Of a stretch of 64,000 nucleotides of DNA, positions 7,327 to 18,748 are shown in pieces. Below the pieces are notes generated by a model. The model did not search any database. It was given only the letters and a program-made list of their open reading frames with translations, and had not been told where the DNA came from. Position numbers and translations under genes: made by a program. How positions within the stretch are numbered: the stretch's first letter is position 1; the number at the start of each line of letters is the position of its first letter. Source of the stretch: Pseudomonas fulva (GTDB lineage Bacteria; Pseudomonadota; Gammaproteobacteria; Pseudomonadales; Pseudomonadaceae); assembly GCF_023517795.1 (NCBI RefSeq), contig NZ_CP082928.1, forward strand, positions 3,782,001 through 3,846,000. Reading direction: 5' to 3'.

Positions 7327-10300
7327 TCAGTGGCTGCCCGGGTTGGCGCGCACGTGGGCGACCTTCTCCTGCAGGTTCTTCCAGGCCGGTTGGTCGCCGG
7401 CGAAACGCTGGCGCAGGTAGCCGGCCAGGTCCGCCACCTGGCGGTCGCTGAGGTTGTCCTTGAATGCCGGCATGTAGCCCAGATCGGGCGTGGCCGGCTT
7501 GTCGATACCATGCAGGATGACGTTCAGCAGGTTGTCCGGGACGGCGCTGTGGACGTTGCTGTTGACCGCCATCGACGGGCTGACGCCGAACAGCTGCGGC
7601 CCGTTGCCGTCGCTGTGACAGGCCTGGCAGGCACCCTCGAAGACGCGCTGGCCACGGTTGAGGGAGAGGGGGTCGATGCCCGTGGCGGCGGTCGCTGTGG
7701 TGCTCGCCTTGGCGCCGCTATCCAGTGACACCAGATAGTGGGCGATGGCCTCCACATCGCTTTTCGGCAAGGTTGCCAGTTCACTGACCACCGGCCCCAT
7801 GGGCCCGGCGGCCACACCATGCTGACTGGAGAAGCCGCTGCTCAGGTATTCGCTCAGCTCGGCCTCCGTCCAGGGCACGCCGCTGCTGCTCAGGGCATTC
7901 AGGGCCGGCGCCTCCCAGCCATCGACCATGCCACCAGCGAGAAAGGCCTTGCCGGTCTTTTCCGCACCCAGCAGGTTGCGTGGAGAGTGGCAGGCGGCGC
8001 AGTGGCCCAAACCGTTGACCAGGTAGGCGCCGCGGTTCCACTGCTCGGTGCGGCTGGGGTCGGCCTGGTATTCGCCACGGCCGAGAAACAGGGCGTTCCA
8101 GCCGGCCATCAGCGGGCGGATATTGAACGGAAAGCTCATCTGGTTGGCGGGGGCGGATTGCGTCACCGGCGCCTGGGACATCAGGTAGGCATAGAGCGCC
8201 TGCATGTCGGTGTCGCTGATGCTGCGAAACGCGGTGTAAGGGAAGGCCGGGTAGAGGTGGCGGCCGTCGCGGCTGATGCCTTCGCGCATGGCGCGCTCGA
8301 AGGCGCCGAACGACCAGGTGCCGATGCCGGTTTCCCGGTCCGGGGTGATATTGGTGCTGTACAGGGTGCCGAACGGCGTCTGCATGGCCAGGCCGCCAGC
8401 GTTGGTCGCGCCGTCCGGTGCGGTGTGGCACACCGCGCAATCACCGGCCGCTGCCAGCAAACGGCCGCGCTCCAGGGTCGCCGTGGACCAGGTGCCCGGC
8501 GCGGCCGGTGCCACCGGGGCGATTTCGGCGCGCCAGGGCATGGCGGTGGCGAGCAGGCCCAGGGCGGTGCCGAACACGCCGGCCAGGCCGCCAAGCCACC
8601 ATTTGCTGCGTTTCTTGCCGGTTGTCGTGGGGGGCGCGTCTTCGCCGGGCGCGCCGCCATTGAGGGCGGCGCGCACTCGCTCGGCGGTGATCGGCAGTTC
8701 CCGAAAGCGCAGGCCGGTGGCGTCATAGATGGCATTGGCGATGGCCGCGGCGCTGGGCACCGAGGCCGACTCGCCGCTGCCCATGGGCGGCTCGCTCTGG
8801 CGCGGCATCATCATCACGTCGATGGCCGGCACTTCCGGGAAGGTGAGGATCGGGTAGGTGCCCCATTCGCTGCTGGCGACCCTGGACTCCTCGAACTGCA
8901 CCTGCTCCTTGAGCACCCGGCTGGTGGACTGCACCACGTTGCCGTGGATCTGGTGGCGCACGCCGTCGGGGTTGATCATCATGCCGGCGTCGTGGCCGAT
9001 CACCACCCGCGTTACCGCCACTTCACCGGTGCGCTTGTCCACCGCCACGTCGGCGACCCAGGCGGCCCAGGCCGCGCCGAAGCCGGGGAACTTGCTGTGG
9101 ATGTAGCGCGCATAGGCGAAGCCGCGACCACGCAACACGTCACCCTCGGCCGGTGTCTGCTGCGGCTGGGTATGGGGTTGCCAGTCGGCGCGCTTGGCCG
9201 TGGCTTCGATCAGCTCGCGGGCCCTGGGATCATCCTTCAGATGCTGCAACCGGTACTGCACGGGATCGACGCCGGCAGCAAAGGCCAGCTCGTCGATGTA
9301 GGACTCATGGGCGAAGCTGTTGGGCAGCGCCGAGACGCCACGCATCCACGAGGCGCGCACCAGCGGCGCCATGTCGTTGATGGTCACGCGCATGTGCTCG
9401 TAGTCGTAGGGCGGTATCGAGGTGCGGTCGCCCATCTCGAACATCATCGGCAGCGGCTCGACCCGGCCGGTCAGCAGCAGAGCCAGGGTCGGCGCGCCGT
9501 TGGACGGGTAGCTGGTCTGGAAGTCGTAGGCGCTGATGCTGCCATCGGCGTTCAGGCCGCCGTCCACCTCCATCAGCTGCGCGGTGCCCTTGGGCTCCCA
9601 CACGTGTTCCTGCTCGCGGGTCAGCTGCACGCGCACCGGCTTGCCCACGGCGCGGGACAGCAGCAGTGCATCGGCGCATACGTCGTCGGCGCAGTTGCGG
9701 CCGTAGCAGCCCGAGGCCTCCATGCGGATGATCTCGATGCAGCGCTCGTCGCACTCCAGCAGCCAGGCCAGGTCGGCGCGCAGCAGGTGCGGGTTCTGCG
9801 TGCCGGACCACACTCGCGAATGTTGCTCGCCGTAGTCGGCCACGGCGCAGGACGGGCCGATGGAGGCGTGCAGCTGGTAGGGCCACAGGTAGGTGCGGGT
9901 CAGGCGTTGGTCGGCGTCCTGCAAGGCCTGCTCGACATCACCCTTGTCCAGCACGGTGCGGGCGATACGCGGGTTGTCGCGAATGGCCTGGGCGACATCA
10001 CGCATGTCAGGCAGCTTTTGCTGCCAGGGTTTCCACTCGATGCGCAGTTGCTGGGCGGCGCGGATGGCCTGTTCCTCGCGCTCGGCGACCACGCCGACGA
10101 AGTCGCGGATCACCACCACGGCGACGATGCCGGGAAGGTCGGCGATGGAGCTTTCATCCACCGCCAGCAGGCTGTTGCCGACGAAATCGCCGCTGTCGTA
10201 ACCGGCATACGGCGGGCGGATGACGCGGCCGTGCAGCATGCCGGGCAGGCGCATGTCGTGCACGTAGGTGAGCTCGCCGGTGGCCTTGGCGGGGATATCC

Positions 10301-10875
10301 ACCCGGGCCGCGCCCTGGCCGACCAGGCGGTACTCGCTGGCCGCCTTGAGCGGCGCCTCGCCGCTGATTTCCAGGCGAATATGCCCGCCGGTGATCAGCT
10401 CACCGAAACCCAGCTGGCGGCCATCGGGATGGGTGAACACGCCGTCCTCGAGGGTCAGCTGTTCGCCTGGTGTCTGCCAGCGTTCGCTGGCCAGCTGCAG
10501 CAGGTGACGGCGGGCTTCGGCAGCGGCGTTGCGCAAGGGCACGGCGCTGATCTGGATGGTCGCGCTGGCGATGGTGGCGCCCTGGTTGGGCGCGCGCTCG
10601 GTATCGCCCAGCACCATCTCGACCTGATCCAGCTGCAGGTACAGCTCTTCGGCGACGATCTGCGCCAGGGAGGTGCGAATACCGGTGCCCAGATCCACGT
10701 GCCCGTTGAAGGCGTACACCTTGCCGGCCCCGGTGATGGCCAGGAACAGCCCCAGCTCCTTGGGCTTGAGCGTGGCGCTCTGGCCCTTGGGCATCGGGCC
10801 GGACGGCGGCTGGATGGTATCGACGACCAGCAATACGTCGGGCTGGGCCAGCCATTGCTCGAGGGTCAGTTGCAT
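7327..10875 (-). CDS. nicB: Nicotinate hydroxylase large subunit with cytochrome c domains, NicB
   Basis: A 1182-residue molybdopterin hydroxylase subunit that, with NicA, oxidises nicotinate to 6-hydroxynicotinate. Residues 1 to about 745 form the xanthine-oxidase-like molybdopterin region (GHVDLGTGIRTSLAQI, QGAARVDIPAKATGE, PPMGSGESASVPSAAAIANA). A single membrane segment at 759-781 anchors the protein. Three haem c motifs follow (CAVCH 813, CAACH 959, CQACH 1083), which pass electrons to the respiratory chain instead of using FAD. ATG 10875 has GGAGA upstream and overlaps the nicA stop by 10 bases. The length matches the known NicB (about 1187). Confidence 0.95.
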   Translation of the reverse strand: MQLTLEQWLAQPDVLLVVDTIQPPSGPMPKGQSATLKPKELGLFLAITGAGKVYAFNGHVDLGTGIRTSLAQIVAEELYLQLDQVEMVLGDTERAPNQGATIASATIQISAVPLRNAAAEARRHLLQLASERWQTPGEQLTLEDGVFTHPDGRQLGFGELITGGHIRLEISGEAPLKAASEYRLVGQGAARVDIPAKATGELTYVHDMRLPGMLHGRVIRPPYAGYDSGDFVGNSLLAVDESSIADLPGIVAVVVIRDFVGVVAEREEQAIRAAQQLRIEWKPWQQKLPDMRDVAQAIRDNPRIARTVLDKGDVEQALQDADQRLTRTYLWPYQLHASIGPSCAVADYGEQHSRVWSGTQNPHLLRADLAWLLECDERCIEIIRMEASGCYGRNCADDVCADALLLSRAVGKPVRVQLTREQEHVWEPKGTAQLMEVDGGLNADGSISAYDFQTSYPSNGAPTLALLLTGRVEPLPMMFEMGDRTSIPPYDYEHMRVTINDMAPLVRASWMRGVSALPNSFAHESYIDELAFAAGVDPVQYRLQHLKDDPRARELIEATAKRADWQPHTQPQQTPAEGDVLRGRGFAYARYIHSKFPGFGAAWAAWVADVAVDKRTGEVAVTRVVIGHDAGMMINPDGVRHQIHGNVVQSTSRVLKEQVQFEESRVASSEWGTYPILTFPEVPAIDVMMMPRQSEPPMGSGESASVPSAAAIANAIYDATGLRFRELPITAERVRAALNGGAPGEDAPPTTTGKKRSKWWLGGLAGVFGTALGLLATAMPWRAEIAPVAPAAPGTWSTATLERGRLLAAAGDCAVCHTAPDGATNAGGLAMQTPFGTLYSTNITPDRETGIGTWSFGAFERAMREGISRDGRHLYPAFPYTAFRSISDTDMQALYAYLMSQAPVTQSAPANQMSFPFNIRPLMAGWNALFLGRGEYQADPSRTEQWNRGAYLVNGLGHCAACHSPRNLLGAEKTGKAFLAGGMVDGWEAPALNALSSSGVPWTEAELSEYLSSGFSSQHGVAAGPMGPVVSELATLPKSDVEAIAHYLVSLDSGAKASTTATAATGIDPLSLNRGQRVFEGACQACHSDGNGPQLFGVSPSMAVNSNVHSAVPDNLLNVILHGIDKPATPDLGYMPAFKDNLSDRQVADLAGYLRQRFAGDQPAWKNLQEKVAHVRANPGSH

Positions 10876-11360
10876 GGGGTGTCTCCGTGCGGGGCGGCCG
10901 GGCGGCCGGCGGCGCGCAGGACGGCGCGCATGATTTCGACGTGGGTGCCGCAGCGGCACAGGTTGGCGGACAGCTCGCGGCGCAGCTGTTCGTCACTGGG
11001 GTTGGGGTCGCGCAGCAGCAGGGCCTTGATGGTCATGATCATGCCGTTGAGGCAGTAGCCGCATTGCGCGGCCTGCTCGGTGATGAAGGCCTGCTGCACC
11101 GGATCAGGGCACTGGCGACTGCCGAGGCCTTCCAGGGTGGTCACGCTGCGGCCTACGGCGCCGCCGACGGGAAATACGCAGGAGCGGGTGGCGCGGCCAT
11201 CGACAATCACCGTGCAGGCGCCGCATTCACCCAGGCCGCAGCCGTACTTGGGGCCATTGAGGGCCAGATCATTGCGCAGAATATAGAGCAGTGGGGTCTG
11301 CGGTTCAGCGTCGAGCTGCACCGCCTGCCCATTCACCTGCAGGGTCAGGGTCTTTTTCAT
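10866..11360 (-). CDS. nicA: Nicotinate hydroxylase small [2Fe-2S] subunit, NicA
   Basis: A 164-residue iron-sulfur subunit. Plant-ferredoxin-type cluster ligands are Cys41, 46, 49 and 61 (CGLGECGAC), and the second cluster has Cys100, 103, 135 and 137 (CGYC ... CRC). It transfers electrons from the molybdenum centre of NicB to its haems. First gene of the nicAB operon, with start codons and stop overlapping nicB. Confidence 0.95.
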   Translation of the reverse strand: MKKTLTLQVNGQAVQLDAEPQTPLLYILRNDLALNGPKYGCGLGECGACTVIVDGRATRSCVFPVGGAVGRSVTTLEGLGSRQCPDPVQQAFITEQAAQCGYCLNGMIMTIKALLLRDPNPSDEQLRRELSANLCRCGTHVEIMRAVLRAAGRPAAPHGDTPCN

Positions 11361-11590
11361 GGATGCCTTGCTGCCTCGTGTGCCCGATCCCGGCGTTACC
11401 GCTCTACTCAGGAAATGGGCTTTTTGTTCGTTAAGTGTTTACTTCATGAAAAGTGTCTTGTGCTACGCAAGGAATGGGCCAGGGAGTGGTTGCGGGTAAA
11501 TCAGGAGAGGGCGCCAGCTAGCTACCTGCGATTCCCGTAGGAAATCTTGAATGCTATGCCTGCAAGTTGGAGGTAGCCGCGACTGACCGG
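11361..11590. promoter_or_regulatory. nicAB promoter region
   Basis: Upstream of nicA there is an AT-richer patch with AAGTGTTTACTT (11433-11444, arms AAGT/ACTT) and a second AAGTGT at 11451-11456, candidates for a NicS site. No gene is supported here. I could not match the repeats to a counterpart upstream of nicS, so the assignment is tentative. Confidence 0.3.
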
Positions 11591-11593
11591 CGT

Positions 11594-11770
11594 TTGTGGG
11601 AGTGCGCCATGCGCACGAATCGCGGGTATGGACCGGCGTTCCGGTCCGTCCTACGGGCTGCTAGTTGATTGTCACGGTTGCGGGGCGACGGTGCGCCAAT
11701 TGGTGGGCTGAAGCCCACCCTACCCCCGAAGGTGCGCGGCTATAGGGTGGGGCGGGCGGCGATCCGCTTC
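11594..11770. repeat. Cluster of Pseudomonas REP-like palindromes
   Basis: Three hairpin-forming units lie in tandem between nicA and nicR: TTGTGGGAGTGCGCCATGCG with stem GTGCGC/GCGCAC (11602-11616); GGACCGG-CGTT-CCGGTCC (11630-11647); and GGTGGGCT-GA-AGCCCACC (11702-11719) followed by CCTAC. The first resembles the TGTGGGAGC REP type, and the last resembles a GTGGGCTGAAGCCCAC repeat I remember as common in pseudomonads. They may insulate the nicXR and nicAB transcripts. Confidence 0.6.
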
Positions 11771-11833
11771 AGCCTACCAGAATCGAACGGCCGCTATCGA
11801 CGCACTGTTTGTCGCAAGTAAACAGCTTGCGGC

Positions 11834-12283
11834 TTACTCGCCGCTGTCGTTCATCTTGCGCAGCAGGTAGAGGATGGCGATGCGTTCGCCAGGGTTGAGG
11901 CTGCCCATGGTCAGTTCGCTGATCTGCTGGGCGCAGGGGATCATGGCGGCGAGCAGCGCGCTGCCGGCGCTGGTGAGTTCGACGATGACCTTGCGCTTGT
12001 CGCTGGGGTCCGGCGACAGGGCGACCAGGTCGCGGGCCTTGAGGCGATCGACGATACCGCGAATGGTGGCCTGGTCCACCGCCGTGGCCTTGATCAGCTC
12101 GGCTTGCGAGCTGGGGCCATGGTCGCGCAGGGCGCACAGGGTGACGAACTGGATGGAGGTGAGCTGGGCGTCGCAGGCGTTCTGCTGGAAGATCGCGGTA
12201 TGGCGCTGGTAGGCCTTGCGCAGCAAGTGACCGATCTGTTCGGTGACCTGATAGGTAGTGGCGGACGAATCGTCGATCGACAT
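11834..12283 (-). CDS. nicR: MarR-family regulator NicR
   Basis: A 149-residue MarR-type repressor with winged helix (SQAELIKATAVDQATIRGIVDRLKARDLV, about 60-88) and the wing DPSDKRKVIVELT. It is downstream of nicX, 109 bases apart, as in the nicXR operon of P. putida, where NicR represses nicXR and nicCDEFTP and 6-hydroxynicotinate releases it. I place the start at ATG 12283 (MSIDDSS) from the family length; the frame stays open further upstream and no clear Shine-Dalgarno is seen. Confidence 0.88.
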   Translation of the reverse strand: MSIDDSSATTYQVTEQIGHLLRKAYQRHTAIFQQNACDAQLTSIQFVTLCALRDHGPSSQAELIKATAVDQATIRGIVDRLKARDLVALSPDPSDKRKVIVELTSAGSALLAAMIPCAQQISELTMGSLNPGERIAILYLLRKMNDSGE

Positions 12284-12392
12284 GGGGGAAATTTCGCTTA
12301 CTGGCGCAGGGCGCCGAGTATAACCGCGCAAGCCGGCAAGGTGTGCGCCTCGCTGGCTTGCCGGTAATGGAGGATCGGCAGCTGGCGCGTTG

Positions 12393-13445
12393 TCAGCTGG
12401 CCTTGGATTCCTCTGGGTAGACCACGTCGCCGGCCAGCACCACGGCCCTGTCATCGAGGTAGATATCGCAGCCGCGCAGCGGGATATCCAGGTGGCACGG
12501 CGTCTTGCGGGTACCGCCGACCTCGGTGTTCGGGCCGGTGGAGAACAGGAAGTTGCCGTAGAAGGCGCGGGCGTCCATGCACATGCCGTCGTTGCGGTCG
12601 TGCAGGCCCATGGCGGTCCACTGGGCGCGTGGCTGCAGGCCCCAGCCGATGTGGGAAATGCCGTAGACCTCGGGGTCCTTGAAGTACTTCAGGTAATCGC
12701 GCAGGTACTCGGCTTCGAAGCCGCCGTGGATGCCGGTGATAAAGCCCTTGTCGATCTCCAGGGTGATGCGCTCGCGGCAGTAGTTCTTGAACGGCAGCAC
12801 GATATCGCCGACATCCAGCACCAGGGTGCCCTGGGCGGTTTCCTCGTTGGGCCAGCTGAACAGAAAGCCGCTGGGCCAGTGATCCCAGCGCCCCGGCTCG
12901 TCGGCGAAACCGTATTCGGTCACCGCCGGGTACTGCCCCAGCTCGGCATGGAAATCGCTGCCCGCTGCCGAGCGCACATGCAGGCTGCGCGCCTGCTTGA
13001 GCAGCGCCTCGCTGGCCAGCACGCGGCGCTTGTCGTCTTCGGTCGGCAGCATGCGCGCCAGCACTTCGGGCGGTTCCACGGCCAGCAGGATGCGGGTGCC
13101 GGTCTTGAGGATCTGCTCCTGCTCGGGCGAGTGCAGCAGCATCATGGTGTCGACCACCAGGTCGGCGGCCTCCAGCGCACGTTGCGCCGCCAGGTTGCCG
13201 GTCAGGGCGGTGTCGCCGCAGTAGGCGGTCATGTCATTGCCCATGGCCCGCGGGTGATTGAAGGACGGCAGCTCCACGGCATACACCTTGGCTTTCAGGC
13301 GCTGCGCGGCATCCATCGCCGCACGCACGGTGCGCGGGTTCGAGTAATGGCTCTTGAGAATGGCCACGCTCTGGGTCTCGTCGACCCGCGAGAGGGTCAG
13401 CACCTGTTCGAACATCTGGGTCAGTTCACTATCGCTTACCGGCAT
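12393..13445 (-). CDS. nicX: 2,5-dihydroxypyridine 5,6-dioxygenase NicX
   Basis: A 350-residue non-haem Fe(II) dioxygenase that opens the ring of 2,5-dihydroxypyridine to N-formylmaleamate. The iron ligands known for NicX, the HxD pair His318/Asp320 (CHLDIPL), are exactly in place, and the third His lies in ISHIGWG. ATG 13445 is preceded by CAGGAGA. A longer frame to 13514 exists but would run up against the operator palindrome. Divergent from nicC. Confidence 0.95.
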   Translation of the reverse strand: MPVSDSELTQMFEQVLTLSRVDETQSVAILKSHYSNPRTVRAAMDAAQRLKAKVYAVELPSFNHPRAMGNDMTAYCGDTALTGNLAAQRALEAADLVVDTMMLLHSPEQEQILKTGTRILLAVEPPEVLARMLPTEDDKRRVLASEALLKQARSLHVRSAAGSDFHAELGQYPAVTEYGFADEPGRWDHWPSGFLFSWPNEETAQGTLVLDVGDIVLPFKNYCRERITLEIDKGFITGIHGGFEAEYLRDYLKYFKDPEVYGISHIGWGLQPRAQWTAMGLHDRNDGMCMDARAFYGNFLFSTGPNTEVGGTRKTPCHLDIPLRGCDIYLDDRAVVLAGDVVYPEESKAS

Positions 13446-13518
13446 GGCAGGTCTCCTGATTGCGTTGCTCGCTGTGTGCACCATCGTGGATCGGGCTGCT
13501 GAGTGTTGGTGCATTTTT

Positions 13519-13536
13519 ATAGAGTGTTCACTCTAT
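13519..13536. promoter_or_regulatory. NicR operator candidate (nicX side)
   Basis: ATAGAGTG-TT-CACTCTAT is a perfect 8-bp inverted repeat 73 bases upstream of nicX. A related imperfect palindrome lies near nicC. Two similar palindromes in a divergent promoter region fit a MarR dimer controlling both nicXR and nicCDEFTP. Confidence 0.65.
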
Positions 13537-13693
13537 TTGTTTTCAATAGAACCTCATGCGCAAGCGCTTGGCAATCTTTCTCTCGAACGTTACCAATCTA
13601 CACAAATGCCGTTTTATTGGGGTTTTATCGGCTTTTTAGTTCTTTTATGCAATTTAAAAAAATACTTTCAGAACCCTCTTCCCATTCGAAAAA

Positions 13694-13711
13694 TATAGTG
13701 CATACACTGTA
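13694..13711. promoter_or_regulatory. NicR operator candidate (nicC side)
   Basis: TATAGTG-CATA-CACTGTA is an inverted repeat with 6 of 7 arm positions paired, sharing the ATAG..GTG/CAC..TAT core with the 13519 site. It lies about 50 bases before nicC, where it would cover the promoter. Confidence 0.6.
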
Positions 13712-13742
13712 ATTGTCTTGCGGGCACCGTCCCGCTCAGTAG

Positions 13743-15726
<1,984 letters not shown>

Positions 15727-15730
<4 letters not shown>

Positions 15731-16479
15731 ACAGGCTCTATCGCATCGGCCAGATCGTGCCGAGCTCCAACACCACCATGGAAACCGAGATCCCGGCGAT
15801 GCTCACCGCGCGCCAGGCCATCCGCCCGGAGCGCTTCACCTTTCACTCGGCGCGCATGCGCATGAAGCAGGTGAAGAAGGAAGAGCTGGCGGCCATGGAT
15901 GCCGAGTCCGATCGCTGCGCGCTGGAGCTGTCCGACGCCAAGGTCGACGTGCTCGGCTATGCCTGCCTGGTGGCGATCATGGCCATGGGCCTGGGCTACC
16001 ATCGCCAGTCCGAAAAACGCCTGCGCCAGGTGACCGCCGACAACGACGCCAACTCGCCGGTGATCACCAGTGCCGGTGCCCTGGTCGAGGCGCTCAAGGT
16101 GATGAAGGCCAAGCGCATCGCCATCGTCGCGCCCTACATGAAGCCGCTCACCGAGCTGGTGGTCGACTACATCCGCGAAGAAGGCTTCGAGGTGGTCGAC
16201 TGGCGGGCCCTGGAAATACCCGACAACCTGCAGGTGGCGCGCCACGACCCGGCCAACCTGCCGGATATCGTCGCCGGCATGAACCTGGAGGGCGTCGATG
16301 TGGTGGTGCTGTCGGCCTGCGTGCAGATGCAGTCGCTGCCAGCGGTGGCCAAGGTCGAGGCACTGACCGGCAAGCCGGTGGTCACGGCGGCCATCGCCAC
16401 CACCTACTGCATGCTCAAGGCCCTGGACCTGGAGCCGATCGTGCCCGGCGCCGGCGCGCTGTTGTCCGGCGCCTACTGA
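15727..16479 (+). CDS. nicE: Maleate cis-trans isomerase NicE
   Basis: A 250-residue Asp/Glu-racemase-superfamily enzyme converting maleate to fumarate. The two conserved cysteines are Cys80 (GYACLVAI) and Cys198 (LSACVQMQ), spaced as in characterised maleate isomerases. The N-terminus has the family phrase GQIVPSSNTTMETE. Its product enters the TCA cycle. Confidence 0.95.
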
Positions 16480-16489
16480 GGGGATCGCC

Positions 16490-17128
16490 ATGAGCGGGCA
16501 GAGCCTTAGCGACAACTATCAGGGCGTGTGGGGGCAGCGCATCGGCTTCGGCGCGCGGCCGGCATTGCTGATGATCGACTTCATGCAGGGCTACACCACG
16601 CCGGGCGCGCCGCTGTACGCGCCAGGCGTGGTCAGCGCGGTGGAGCAGTCGGTGGCCTTGCTGGAGGCAGCGCGCCGGCTGGGTATCACCCTGGTGCACA
16701 GCAATATCCGCTACCAGGCCGCCGATTGTGCCGACGGCGGCATGTGGGTGCGCAAGGCGCCGGTGATGAAGGACATGGTCGAGGGCAACCCGCTGGCCGA
16801 TTTCTGCGCAGCGGTCGCACCGCTGCCGGGAGAGCAGGTGGTGACCAAGCAGTACGCCAGTGTATTTTTCGGCACCAGCCTGGCTGCACAGTTGCATGCC
16901 CAGGGTATCGACACCCTGATCCTGGCGGGCTGCTCGACCAGCGGCTGCATTCGCACCAGTGCGGTGGATGGGGTGCAGCATGGTTTTCGCACCATGGTCG
17001 TGCGCGAGTGCGTCGGTGATCGCCACCAGGCGCCCCACGAGGCCAACCTGTTCGACATCGACAGCAAGTACGGCGATGTCGTGAGCCTGCAGGAAACCCT
17101 GAGCTATCTGCAGGAGGTCACCCGCTGA
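16490..17128 (+). CDS. nicF: Maleamate amidohydrolase NicF
   Basis: A 212-residue isochorismatase-like cysteine hydrolase that removes ammonia from maleamate to give maleate. The Asp-Lys-Cys triad is Asp30 (LLMIDFMQG), Lys120 (VTKQYASVFFGT) and Cys153 (STSGCIRTS). It follows nicE by 10 bases. Biochemically it acts before NicE although encoded after it. Confidence 0.95.
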   Translation: MSGQSLSDNYQGVWGQRIGFGARPALLMIDFMQGYTTPGAPLYAPGVVSAVEQSVALLEAARRLGITLVHSNIRYQAADCADGGMWVRKAPVMKDMVEGNPLADFCAAVAPLPGEQVVTKQYASVFFGTSLAAQLHAQGIDTLILAGCSTSGCIRTSAVDGVQHGFRTMVVRECVGDRHQAPHEANLFDIDSKYGDVVSLQETLSYLQEVTR

Positions 17129-17170
17129 TTCACCCATAAGGAGCTGGCGGTACGCTGCCTGCTCCACTGG

Positions 17171-17188
17171 TCGCCCCTCGGAGGGCGA
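17171..17188 (+). promoter_or_regulatory. Hairpin between nicF and nicT
   Basis: TCGCCC (17171-17176) and GGGCGA (17183-17188) form a six-base stem with a six-base loop in the 175-base gap between nicF and nicT. No T-run follows. It may stabilise or separate the upstream mRNA. Confidence 0.3.
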
Positions 17189-17303
17189 TCGCCATGCATG
17201 CATGGCACTGACGCTGCCTTGGGAAGTCGCCGTTGCGACGCTCAACGCGTCGACGACTGCTGGCTTCAACAAAAATCACAAGTCACCGCCAGGAGACAAC
17301 GCA

Positions 17304-18620
17304 ATGCCTTACGTACCCGCTACCAGCACCGCCATGGGCAGTGCTGCCGACAGCTCGAGGGAGCTGTACCGCAAAGTGACTTGGAAGCTCATCCCCTTCC
17401 TGTGCTTCTGCTACCTCGCCGCCTATCTGGATCGCATCAACGTCGGCTTCGCCAAGCTGCAGATGCTCAGCGACCTGCAGTTCAGCGAGGCGGCCTACGG
17501 CCTCGGTGCCGGGCTGTTCTTCGTCGGCTACATCCTCTTCGAGGTGCCCAGCAACCTGGTGCTGCAGAAGGTCGGCGCCAAGGTGTGGATCGCCCGCATC
17601 ATGATCACCTGGGGGCTGTTGTCGGCCTGCACCATGTTCGTGACCACCACCACGCAGTTCTACATCATCCGCTTCCTGCTCGGCGCCGCCGAAGCCGGCT
17701 TCCTGCCGGGCGTGCTGTACTACCTGACCACCTGGTACCCGACCTACCGACGCGGGCGCATCATCGCGCTGTTCATGATCGGCCTGCCGCTGTCCAGCGT
17801 GATCGGCGGGCCCCTTTCCGGCTGGATCATGAACCACTTCGACCAGGTCAATGGCCTGCGCGGCTGGCAGTGGCTGTTCCTGCTCGAGGCGATCCCCAGC
17901 GTGCTGCTCGGCATCCTCACCTTCTGGGCCTTGCCCAATCACTTCAATCAGGCGAAGTGGCTGAGTGCCGAGGAAAAGGCGCAGCTGGCCAGTGACCTGG
18001 CGGCCGACGACGCGGAAGGCAAGGACAGCAAGCACAGCTTTCGCGACGGCTTCTTCAACCTCAAGGTGTGGATGCTCGGCGGTATCGACTTCTCCATCCT
18101 GCTCAGCGCCTACGCCATGGGCTTCTGGATGCCGACCTTCATCCGCAACACCGGGGTGACCGACACCTTTCACATCGGCCTGCTGACCGCCATTCCCAGC
18201 CTGGCGGCCCTGGCCGGCATGCTGCTGATCGGCGCCAGCTCGGACCGTCACCGTGAGCGGCGCTGGCACATCATCGTGCCCTTCATCGTCGGTGCCGCGG
18301 CCATGGCCAGCAGCACGCTGTTCAGCCACAACTTGGTGATGACCGTGACGCTGTTCGCCATCGCCTCGGCGGCGATCATTGGCGCCGTGCCGGTGTTCTT
18401 CAGCCTGCCGGCGACCTTTCTCAAGGGCACGGCCGCAGCGACCGGCTTCGCCCTGGCCTGCTCGCTGGCCAATATCGCCGGGCTGGTGAGCAACTCGCTG
18501 ATGGGCCTGGTCACCGACCTGACCGGCACCAGCCACGCGGCGCTGTGGTTCTTCGCCGGTTGCCTGATCCTAAGCTGCCTGTTGGTCATCGCCCTGCCGG
18601 CCAAGCTGGTCAACCGCTAG
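17304..18620 (+). CDS. nicT: MFS transporter for nicotinate-pathway substrate, NicT
   Basis: A 438-residue major facilitator of the anion:cation symporter (phthalate permease/tartrate) type with 12 predicted membrane segments. The first ends in [11 protein letters not shown], the classical loop of this family. AGGAG (17291-17295) eight bases before ATG 17304 fixes the start over an earlier in-frame ATG at 17202. By synteny it imports 6-hydroxynicotinate or nicotinate. Confidence 0.92.
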   Translation: MPYVPATSTAMGSAADSSRELYRKVTWKLIPFLCFCYLAAYLDRINVGFAKLQMLSDLQFSEAAYGLGAGLFFVGYILFEVPSNLVLQKVGAKVWIARIMITWGLLSACTMFVTTTTQFYIIRFLLGAAEAGFLPGVLYYLTTWYPTYRRGRIIALFMIGLPLSSVIGGPLSGWIMNHFDQVNGLRGWQWLFLLEAIPSVLLGILTFWALPNHFNQAKWLSAEEKAQLASDLAADDAEGKDSKHSFRDGFFNLKVWMLGGIDFSILLSAYAMGFWMPTFIRNTGVTDTFHIGLLTAIPSLAALAGMLLIGASSDRHRERRWHIIVPFIVGAAAMASSTLFSHNLVMTVTLFAIASAAIIGAVPVFFSLPATFLKGTAAATGFALACSLANIAGLVSNSLMGLVTDLTGTSHAALWFFAGCLILSCLLVIALPAKLVNR

Positions 18621-18669
18621 CCGGAGCGGCTTCCTGGCACTGCCGGGGCGTGACTCCTCACGCTCCGGC
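18620..18669 (+). promoter_or_regulatory. Mutually exclusive hairpins between nicT and nicP
   Basis: CGCTCCGGC (18661-18669) can pair either with GCCGGAGCG at the nicT stop (18620-18628), a perfect nine-base stem, or, less its last base, with CCGGGGCGTGA/TCACGCTCCGG (18643-18653 with 18658-18668, one mismatch, four-base loop). No T-run follows. Such structures may adjust the amount of porin relative to transporter. Confidence 0.4.
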
Positions 18670-18748
18670 CCTTTACAGCTCTCATCCTTTGGTTTGCCAC
18701 GTTGATTGGTGGCAGGGCGCGTTCGTGCCCGTGTTATGGGGAATCGAC

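Noticed and set aside
7738..11058. A 1106-residue plus-strand frame opposite nicB/nicA
   Set aside because: It is the antisense shadow of NicB, whose molybdopterin, membrane and haem motifs are intact; the shadow is Gly/His/Gln-rich without domains.
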